A stretch of DNA of 64,000 bases, taken from Agapanthus africanus. Taxonomy: Eukaryota; Streptophyta; Magnoliopsida; Asparagales; Amaryllidaceae. The DNA lies in assembly GCA_030015575.1 (NCBI GenBank), contig CM057342.1, forward strand, positions 617,921,348 to 617,985,347, given 5' to 3'. Of this stretch, positions 56,431-64,000 are shown piece after piece. The position numbers and the translations under genes are program-made. Numbering within the stretch: position 1 is the stretch's first letter; every line of letters begins with the position of its first letter. Under the pieces are notes generated by a model. The model was not told the DNA's origin. It saw only the letters and a program-made list of their open reading frames with translations, and ran no database searches.

Positions 56431-58512
56431 TGTTGGATATAGTGCCCTCAAAGTCAATTATTGGATCGCAGATACGTGATTGTAATGATTGAGGGAGGAC
56501 CTATACCGGTAGGACAGTCTTACTCGAGATGATAGTATGCTATCTGGTTTGCCTTTATCAGTCGTGTACAGCTTTAGGTGACATGATCACTATTACACGT
56601 TGGTAGAGCCCTTAGGATCCTGCTTGACTACCAATAGTATGATGACGATCATATATGTGAGAGTTGGGTAGTCTATAAGCACATCCTTAAAAGTGGTCCC
56701 TAGTCGTGGGAGTTTCGAGACAGGGCATCGATACTCCGGAGTAGACTAGTGTATACAGTCGAGACCCCGACGAGGGGCAGTGGCCGGTCTCACAAGCCAC
56801 TGGTGTCAGTTGGATCACCTAAGATGTATACAGGTGCTCATTGGGTTATGAGTACACCGGACAGGACTCGCCGGGAACCTGCTAGTTGGTATGATACCTA
56901 CAGTCAGATAGAAGTTCCCTGGTGACATGTGTACAGGTTAGTTCATCGACCTGAGGTCGTCATTTGTCTCGTGTGAGTTCCCACTGTGCTTTGATTTCTA
57001 CCATACCACGGCTGAAAGGAGTCGTGCAAACAGGTTTTTTTTTGGGTACAGTCCCGAGCCACATGGAGACAAGTGAGCGGATCGGCAGGGGATTCGTCTC
57101 TCCCAGTATTTGGGGTGAGATCGTGCTGTGTCTAGGAGAGCCATTACACCAAGTCCTTGGCTAAGGCAGGTGAGAATTACTGGTAAGTATTCCAGTAGTT
57201 TCTCAGGGTGTTCAGGGCTACTCTCCGACACGACTTATACCGCTATTGGGGGTCTGACGTTACCAGCTCCCTAGGCCCGATATGCGATACTCATAGACGA
57301 ACGGACCGGACTGTATGTATATTGTCACTGATAGGCTCAGTATGGTTCCAGGATGAGTTCGCTCATCGGCTTCCCTTGAGGTCAGTACATAGGCAGCCGT
57401 TACGCACTGCTAGTGCCGCTGACGTGCTTGTGGTTAAACCCACTGCCAGGGTACTGACGAGTCTTTAGAGTCCCCCACAGATAGTTTCCCAAGTTCGGGC
57501 GAAACGTTATAGAGGCCGTATGGTTTTATGGCAAGGTTCGAAAAATGCACATGTGCAAGCCTACCAGTATTATCTGTCCGAAATATGACACGTGCACAAA
57601 TACACGTGCACTTGTGCACGTGTCATATTTCAGACAGATAATACTGGTGGGCTTTGGTTTAAGCCGGATCCATGTATTATATTGAGTAGGAATATTTTAG
57701 TCTCTCGTATTCGTATTCGGTCGGAATACGGATACAGGTATGTATATACAGGTGAGGGGTATTTTCGTAATCCATTACGAGAATGTTTTAGAAGATGCAT
57801 TTCTTTTGGTTAATCATTTTGGTTTAAATGGTTAAAAAGGATTTTGGAAAGGGTAACTCATTTTGGATGACACATTAACTCTAGAATGTTCACTAATGAC
57901 TCATGCCATTAGTCATCTAGTGAGTCATTAAAGAGTTAATGAGTTTTGTTTTGTGAAGAGATATTTGAGGAGATATTTTCATTAGATATTTCTCTTTGGT
58001 TTTTGATAAAAGATGAGAACCTCATATATCTATTCACATGAGAAGAAAATAAGAGAGAAGTTTATATGCTTGGTTTTCTTTTGCTCTCTTGATTTTCTTG
58101 AGTTCACAATTTCCAATCCTTAGCATCTTCTTCAACCTCCACCCTAACCCTCTCATGTGATGAGAACCCTTAAGTATTCTACTCATTTTCTACTTCATCT
58201 TGGTCATTTCTTTTAGTAGACTTTACGACCGAGTTGCCTCGGTATAGAGGCGGGAGCCCGTTTAAAGATCCGTTGACGTGTTGCCACCTAGACGAGGAGA
58301 CAAGAGATCGGAGTTCCCGCGAGGAGCGTGGAATGATGGCTAAAGACCGAAGGACTCGGATCGATCGGTATAGCCTTTCTACCTCTTTACAGTTTGTTAG
58401 TTTAGCGTTAATGGCAAGATCCGTGTTATAGTATGCGATAGCGCCAGTTATAAAAGTTTTTGTTCCGCGTTTGGCATCAGAATGACGGCCGGGGCGCTAC
58501 CGTAGACTTACA
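56431..58512 (+). mobile_element. LTR4 of composite
   Basis: TGTTGGATATAGTGCCCTC... to ...GTAGACTTACA, 2082 bp, followed by the GGCTG duplication. It is almost identical to LTR1, including the section 57780-58150. It differs by a local inverted duplication (57558-57653) and a short deletion near 58170. Confidence 0.92.
57558..57653. repeat. 42-bp inverted duplication (hairpin) unique to LTR4
   Basis: Left arm 57558-57599 and right arm 57612-57653 are reverse complements with two mismatches, separated by 12 bases. LTR1 has only the right-arm version (about 29108), so the left arm is a later inverted copy. Confidence 0.9.
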
Positions 58513-58573
58513 GGCTGGCGGAGGTGCCGAACAGGCGGAAGGCGGAAATGCCTTGGCCGAGCAGATGACTTGA
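58513..58573 (+). pseudogene. aORF1 C-terminal remnant
   Basis: Starting with the duplicated GGCTG, the frame of aORF1 continues as AGGAEQAEGGNALAEQMT and stops at 58571-58573. That an open frame resumes after 32 kb of inserted DNA confirms both insertion borders. Confidence 0.75.
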
Positions 58574-59039
58574 AATTACGCTCTCCTTGCTCTCTCTTTT
58601 ATCTCTGTTGGCCTTCTGGCACTTTTGTAGCGACTTTTTAATGCTTAGGAGCTCATAATACCTTGCACATAATTTTGAAATTTATAAAATATTTTTGCTC
58701 GTCTGCAATGTGTCTGATTGGAATATGCTCGTTTTCGTTTCTATTTTTCTAAGTGTGGATAGACCGGCGTTCCTCCTCACCCCGGAATCGAGGTGACGTG
58801 AGAAGAGCGAACACTAGGTTTATTCTTCCAAGTATAGATAGACCGGTACCCCCTTCACCTCGGAGAAAAGGTGAGGCTGAATCCAGCGACCTTAGCAGAG
58901 CTCGGTGCTATCACTTCTTCGTATTCGAGTGGGGTTGGATTTGGGCCGGCTATCGACCGAACCCGAGCTTTATTTACTTGGGAAAGCTTGCTGTTTTAAT
59001 GGCCTTAAGATCTACTGTAGAAGCCAAGAAGGAAGGTAT
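58574..59039 (+). other. Tat 3' region between aORF1 stop and tandem repeats
   Basis: Non-coding. It has a pyrimidine-rich stretch then GGCACTTTTGTAG and GGAGCTCATAATACC, which resembles the sequence after the aORF2 stop (GGCACTTATTATAAGG and GAGCCGAGAATACC near 60484). The motif GATAGACCGG occurs twice (about 58757 and 58837) and again, altered, near 60612. These likely are the 3' ends of the antisense transcripts. Confidence 0.5.
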
Positions 59040-59560
59040 CCGGCGGCCTCATGATGAGGGTTTTGGATCCATGGCATTGCTCGGCAGGGAGCTGCCCACT
59101 GTGGATGGGCTGAGCAGGAGGCTACCCGGTTGCTTCGTAAAGAGGGCTTTGGATCCATGGCATTCGTTGTCAGGAAGCTACCCGCTGTGGATGGGCAAAG
59201 AAGGAAGCAACCTGATTGCCTCGTGAAGATGGTTTTAGATCCACAGCGTCGCTGGGCAGGAAGCTACCCGCTGTGGATGGACCGGGCAAGAAGCTACCCG
59301 GCTGCCTCATGAAGATGGATTTGGATCCATGGCATCGTTGGGCAGGAAGCTATCTGTTGTGGATGAGCCGAGCAGGAAGCTACCCGGTTGTCTCGTGAAG
59401 AGGGCTTTGGATCTATGGTGTCGTTGGGCAGGAAGCTACCCGCTATGGATGGGCCAGGCAGGAAGCTACCTGGCTACCTCATGAAGAGGACTTTGGATCC
59501 ACGGCGTCGTTGGGCAAGAAGCTACCCGGCTGCCTCGTGAAGAGGGCTTCCGAGCAGGAA
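59040..59560 (-). repeat. 86-bp tandem repeat, six units, in Tat 3' region
   Basis: GGATCC-like anchors lie at 59065, 59151, 59237, 59323, 59409 and 59495, exactly 86 bp apart. Each unit has a TTTGGATCCATGG block, a GGCAGGAAGCTACCCG block, a TGGATGGGC block and a CCTCRTGAAGA block. It is the reverse-oriented counterpart of 573-1075. Open frames through it are repeat artefacts. A diverged single unit may persist near 60810-60890. Confidence 0.93.
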
Positions 59561-59834
59561 TCTGCTCGTGTTGAAGTGGTCAACCGATGGAGGGATTGCC
59601 ATGACGCCGATATTTGTGCGTCCCTGATTCCCGGTGGTATGTGGCGTATGGTGGGAACCTTGAGATATTGACGAATCTCTCGAAGATGTCATTCAATCTT
59701 CCTGGATCCGTGTGAAAGGGAAGGGGCCAATAGCCGGGTGCCGCGTGGCGGCACCCTATCGGGTGGATGTGATACTCTGTAATTCATGCCGTGGCGGGAG
59801 AGGATCTCGACCGTTGGGGCACTTTCGTTGAGGC

Positions 59835-59843
59835 TATAAATAG
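59835..59843 (+). promoter_or_regulatory. TATA box of antisense gene aORF2
   Basis: TATAAATAG lies 112 bp before the aORF2 start, preceded by CCGCGTGGCGG and GGGGCACTTTCGTTGAGGC, similar to the aORF1 promoter at 23664. Confidence 0.6.
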
Positions 59844-59946
59844 TGAAGCCTTGGCCCCTTATAGGGCACTCCTATCGATTTGCTTTTAGTTGTCCCCATC
59901 TCCTTCCCTTTCTTTTTGCTTGATCCTCGTTGTTCATTGTTTCTTG

Positions 59947-60393
59947 ATGGCCGACCATGCGTACACCATTTGAGATATCATAACATGCGACGACAACTAT
60001 CACTGCGATTTTGACAGTTCTGAGGCGACATACGAGGCCGTGATAGGTCGTCTGGAGCGTCATTGTGGGTGTTTACTTCCACGCTGATGTTCTCTCCTGC
60101 AAGTGCTCATCTATGCGATCTGGAGATCTTCTCCCGGTCTTTTCAAGACGTTGTCCCAACAAGCTCTGGAGGAGGCCGTTGACAAGACACACACAACTCA
60201 TGAGTTGGGCATGATCTCGAAGAGCAGGCGAGACCGCTCGACAGATATCTTTTGCCGATCTTGCCAACAGAGGTTGATTATAGCTTCATGTTTGATGGCG
60301 GGGGTCCCTGATGGAACCGTAGCTGCTCGGGTCTACGGGCATCAACAGAGGGAGCGATGGGACACCGTCTGGGCTCGGTTGGAGGATCTCTGA
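59947..60393 (+). pseudogene. aORF2: second antisense gene of Tat element, broken
   Basis: From the ATG at 59947 a single frame of about 148 codons runs to TGA at 60391. It reads MADHAYTI, a TGA, then a DSSEATYEAVIGRLERHCGC segment, a TGA near 60085, then YAIWRSSPGLFKTLSQQALE and DRSTDIFCRSCQQRLIIASC. Two in-frame stops make it non-functional as read. I do not recognise a domain; it may be a diverged, shortened relative of aORF1 or a separate accessory protein. Promoter and downstream sequences resemble those of aORF1, arguing for duplication of an antisense gene unit. Confidence 0.5.
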
Positions 60394-60971
60394 TTTGAAT
60401 ACCACGACCTATGATTTCAAGACCCCCTTCCCCCATTGCTGTAGTCGTTAAGATGTGTTTTCTCTTTTCTTTTTGCGTGCTACCAGGCACTTATTATAAG
60501 GCTAAGGAGCCGAGAATACCTTTTATTAATAAACTTTTCTTTTCTCATGAATCCTTCTTTGCTCAGAATGTCAGAACATCAAACTTTCTCGTTTATTTTC
60601 AAGCGTAGGTAGATCGGTGCTTCTCATTCAATCCTTCACCCTAGAGCCGAGGTAAGACCGGCGAAGCGAGACTTAGGTCGGCTACCTACAGGAGCACCCG
60701 TGTTTTTATTCACCTGAGAAAAGGGCTGGCTTGGGATACTTCTTTTCCTCTGACTCGGGCTGGAGACAGCCCATGTGCTCGAGAGAAGGCTGTAAAACCT
60801 GTGTTTGGTAGAGCAGGAAACTACCCGCCATTAATGGATGCGATGACTAGGAGGCTGTCCGCCGGCCTCGGAACCGAGCAGGAACCTACTCGCGTAAGGG
60901 CTTAGCTCAGAAACTAAAGCAAATTTAAATGACAAAAAAAGAGGAATCTCATTATTCAAGGGAGTACAAGT
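60394..60971. other. Tat region between aORF2 and pol end
   Basis: Non-coding. It holds the likely aORF2 transcript end (TTTCTTTTTGCGTGC then GGCACTTATTATAAGG), a GTAGATCGGTGC motif like those near 58757, and a degenerate 86-bp-type unit (60810-60890, CAGGAAACTACCCG and CAGGAACCTACTCG). Confidence 0.45.
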
Positions 60972-63900
60972 TCATCTATAAAATTTAAGCTTTTTGGCGT
61001 TATATAGCCGTGAAAAGTTGCGCCCTAAGGAATCTTAGAGGCGGTAGGCTCCTCCGGGCAATGCCTCGATCATGAGGAAGGGACTGTCTTACTTCGGAAA
61101 GAACTTGTGCAGCTTCCCTTGGTCCTTGATCTCATTTCATTATAGGACTAAATCTCCTATTTAGAATGCTTGTTTGACCCGGGCATTATAATATCGGGTG
61201 GTTTGTTGCTGATATGCGGCCATCCTTATTTGCGCCCGGTCTCTCTTTTGCAATAGGATATCCAAGTTGCTTCGAAGGGCCAAGACATTGGCCTCATCGT
61301 CGAAGTGTTCGACTCGATAACTGGGTAGGCCGATTTCCGCGGGGACCATCGCCTCAGTGCCATAACAGAGACTGAACGGGGTTTCCCCTATGGGTGTCTT
61401 CTTCAACGCGCGCAATGCCCACAGCACCCGTGGTAGTTCCTCAACCCATTCGCCCTGTTTTCCTTCCAGGCGGGCTTTGAGGCCCCGGATGACACCTCGG
61501 TTTGCTACCTCGGCTTGCCCGTTGCACTGGGGATGTGCGACCTCAGAGAACTTCATCAATATGTAATAGTCGCTACAGAATTCTTTGATTTTGTCGTTTT
61601 CAAAGTTAGTTCGTGGTCGGTGATGATGCACCTCGGAATTCTAAATCGGGCGATTACATTGTTCTGCAGGAACTTCACTATGGAGGCGGCATCCGGTTTC
61701 CTGATCGGTGTGGCTTCGACTTATTTCGTAAAGTAGTCCACGGTGACAAGGATGTATTTGTACCCCCTGTGCCCGTGGGGAGTTGTCCAGTCATGTCCAT
61801 TCTCCATCGTGCGAATGGCCAAGGGGAACTCAGCGGTGTTAACTAAGTAGCTGGTAACCTAGGAGTGCTGCCGAAGAGCTGACATGTCTTGCACCTTCGT
61901 ACGAGCTTTTCTGCGTCGTTGTGGATAGTTGGTCAATAATACCCTTGTAGCAGTGTCTTTTGAACTAGAATGCGGGCCCCCTGATGCGCACCTTCGACTC
62001 CTTCGTGTATCTTTTGGAGAACGTACTCTGCTTCGTCGGAATCGACACATTTGAGTAGAGGTTGGGTGTACGACATTTTGTACAAGTTTTTTTACTCCAT
62101 ATGAAGTGGCGAGCTTTCATGCGGAGCCGGCGTGCTTTGATTTGGATTTCGGGGAGTACTCTATCCTCGAGGAACTCCACTATAGACTTTCTCCAATCTG
62201 GGATACTCTCTTGAGTGGTGTAGATCCGGTGTATCACTTCTTTATCTTCGATACTGGGTTGCTGTAGGACTTCGAAGAGGACATTCCTCTTATGATTGGC
62301 CGAATAGGAGGAGGTGAAGTTGCTCAATGCGTCTGCTTCGGCATTCATGCTCCGGGGAACCTGTTCCACTTGAACCGTGTCGAAATTTTTCCATAGCCTT
62401 TTTATCTCGGCTAAGTATTTCATCATCAGAGGTTCTCGGGCTTCGAATTGTCCGGTCACTTGGCTGACGACCACCGCAGAGTTACCGCGAATTCTAATTT
62501 TCTTTAGCCCCATTCTCGAAACGATTAGGTCGGCCAATAAGGTTTCATATTTCGTGGTGTTGTTTGAGGCCTTAAAGTCGAGCCACAGAGGGTATTCCAT
62601 CTTAGCTTTATGGGGGCCGCGGATGACGTGCCCAGCCGTACTTCCTTCCTCTATGGAGGAACCGTCAACATAAAGTACCCAGTCCGGAATTAGACCGAGC
62701 TTTTCTCCGACTGAGTGTTGTGGGTTTGGTTCTCGCATCGGTGCTTCTTCTCTGTTGAGAATGGTGCATTCAACCACGAATCGGCGAGGGTTTGGGCTTT
62801 GATGGCTTGTTTTGGTCGGTATCGGATTTCAAACTGCGACAACTCCCATCTCCACTTCCCCAAGCAGCCCGACGACTCAGGGTAACCAAGGATGTTTCAC
62901 AGAGGTCGGTCGGTGATAACGATGATGGTATAAGCCTGGAAATAGTGCCGAAGTTTTCTGGATGCGACGACGAGTGCCAGGACTATCTTTTCGATGGCCG
63001 AGTATCTGGTCTCCACGTCTTTGAAAATATGGCTGACGTAGTAGACTGGCCTTTGTATTTCCATGGATTCTCTGATAAACATGGAGCCGGCAGCCTGGTC
63101 GGAGACGGCCAGGTTCAGCAGCAGCTCCTTTTCTTCAGCTGGTCTGGTGAAAAGTGGCGGCGTTGTCAGATGAGTCTTGATCTGCTCAAAGGTGACTTGA
63201 CACTCTTTGGATCACTTGAACCCAAGGATTTTTCTTAAGGCTTTGAAGAAAGGTAGGCACTTTTCGCTGGATTTGGACATGAACCGACTCAAAGTGGCCA
63301 CTCTACTTGTGAGCCGCATGATTTCAACGTTGCTCTTGAGCGTTGCCATGTCAATGATGACCCTGATCTTCTCCGGGTTTTCTTTGATTCCTCGGTGTGT
63401 GACCATGAATCTGAGGAACTTTCCGCCTATGACACAGAAAGCTCACTTGGCTGGATTCAGCTTCATTTTGTATTTTCACAGGACCTTAAAGGTCTTGCCG
63501 AGTTCCGCGGTATGCCCGGCTGACAGGGTGGATTTCAAGAGTATGTAATCAACGTAGACTTCCATATTTCTTTCGATTTGTAGCTTGAACATCTTGTTGA
63601 CCAGCCGTTGGTACATTGCCCTATCATTTTTGAGGCCGAAGGGCATTACCCTGTAGCATAGACTCCTCAATCAGTAGTGAAGACGGTGAGCTCTTCGTCG
63701 GCCAGATTCATCTGGATTTGATTATAACCGGAGAAGGCATCCATGAAGCTCAGCAGCTTGTGACCGGCCGAGTTATCAATTAGCTGATCTATCCGGTGGA
63801 GCGGATAGTTATCTTTAGGGCATGGATTGTTCAGGTTGGTAAAATCAACGCACATGCGACACTTCCCATTCGTTTATTGACCATGACTACGTTGGCTAGC

Positions 63901-64000
63901 CAAGCCGAGTAGTCTAAGTACCTGATGAAGCCGTCCGTGAGTAATCGGTCCACTTCCTTCTCGATCGCCTTCTGTTTGACGGATGCGAAGGTTTTTTTCT
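60972..64000 (-). pseudogene. Tat-lineage gypsy pol: RT, RNase H, second RNase H, integrase (broken, partial)
   Basis: In element order (right to left): RT pieces VDFTNLNNPCPKDNYPLHRI and FSGYNQIQM (63855-63667); MPFGLKNDRAMYQRLVNKMF with YVDY where YVDD is expected (63670-63476); the RT/RNase H connection (63406-63212); first RNase H (VYYVSHIFKDVETRYSAIEK, 63082-62897). The second, archaeal-type RNase H (LYVDGSSIEEGSTAGHVIRG ... NTTKYETLLADL, 62777-62300) follows, then integrase zinc region near 62050-61859 and the integrase core end with HPQCNGQAEVANRGV (61631-61161). The tail with GKLHKFFPK and YNAKKLKFYR stops at 60972. Dual RNase H is a Tat hallmark. Multiple stops and frameshifts and the altered active site make it inactive. 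It continues beyond the window. Confidence 0.92.

Larger units (their letters stand above)
27906..58512 (+). mobile_element. Composite four-LTR copia element with single outer TSD
   Basis: The order is LTR1 - internal 1 - LTR2 - internal 2 - LTR3 - internal 3 - LTR4, all in + orientation. The outer ends are TGTTGG (27906) and TTACA (58512), flanked by the 5-bp duplication GGCTG (27901-27905 and 58513-58517). LTR1 and LTR4 are near-identical to each other; LTR2 and especially LTR3 differ from them in their 3' halves. There is no duplication around the LTR2-LTR3 block (flanks GAGAT and CCCTA). Each internal segment lacks a different part. The segments contain decayed pol and no working gene of their own; a complete copia is nested in internal 2. 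Confidence 0.85.
22350..64000 (-). mobile_element. Tat-lineage Ty3/gypsy element, interrupted, runs off right edge
   Basis: Components in element order (right to left) are broken pol with two RNase H regions (64000-60972), antisense aORF2, 86-bp tandem repeats, antisense aORF1, and the 3' LTR at the left. Dual RNase H, 3' tandem repeats and an extra antisense gene between pol and the 3' LTR are all described for Tat-lineage elements. Two copia insertions (25837-27879 and 27906-58512) split aORF1. Without them the visible part is about 9 kb. The 5' LTR and gag lie beyond the window. The left border (TGTTGTCTCC at about 22350) is a guess based on the TG..CA rule. Confidence 0.8.

Noticed and set aside
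27906-58512. Interpretation as a tandem array made by simple unequal LTR crossover of one element
   Set aside because: LTR2 and LTR3 are different subtypes from LTR1/LTR4, and the internal segments have different deletions starting exactly at LTR ends.
58753-59398. 157-codon and neighbouring 60-codon ORFs
   Set aside because: Run through the second 86-bp repeat array; repeat artefacts.

Overview
The window is plant nuclear DNA, probably from a monocot. It holds one intact host gene, one broken host gene and about 50 kb of nested LTR retrotransposons and small DNA transposons. The monocot reading rests on the AP-3 delta gene (2852-5548), whose coding strand falls steeply from C/G-rich codons at the 5' end to A/T-rich codons at the 3' end. 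It also fits the Sirevirus-like, Angela/BARE-like and Tat-like retroelements around it. No bacterial or organellar features were seen.

Layout, left to right. 1-572: inverted, edge-truncated LTR of an Angela/BARE-like copia family. 573-2362: the 3' end of a Tat-lineage Ty3/gypsy element on the + strand (six 86-bp tandem repeats, then an LTR). 2363-10870: AP-3 delta locus, a single coding exon, a putative 4.7-kb intron in the 3' UTR carrying a foldback MITE, and a putative last exon with a polyA signal. 10914-19157: a decayed minus-strand Sirevirus-like copia carrying a hAT-type MITE, a Mutator-type MITE and a truncated foreign LTR. 19158-22294: intergenic DNA and a core-2/I-branching (GT14) glycosyltransferase pseudogene.

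From about 22350 to the right edge lies one minus-strand Tat-lineage element that runs off the window. It has a 3' LTR (about 22350-23300), a + strand (antisense) spliced-looking ORF with its own TATA box (aORF1), 86-bp tandem repeats (59040-59560), a second antisense ORF with a similar promoter (aORF2, 59947-60393), and a broken pol with two RNase H regions (60972-64000). aORF1 is split by two copia insertions only 21 bp apart: a solo LTR (25837-27879, TSD gctgg) and a 30.6-kb multi-LTR composite (27906-58512, TSD ggctg). The composite has four LTRs and three internal segments, each deleted differently. Its second internal segment was hit by a young, complete 10.6-kb Angela-like copia (37974-48559, TSD gatct). 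That element has an open 1107-residue pol frame but no recognisable gag.

The nesting order is therefore: Tat element, then solo LTR and composite inserted into its antisense gene, then the gag-less copia inside the composite. The gag-less copia and the composite share LTR and leader motifs, so they look like members of one family in which coding and non-coding relatives depend on each other. Element boundaries supported by target-site duplications or by empty sites in sister copies are firm; Tat LTR borders and the AP-3 delta 3' intron are inferences.
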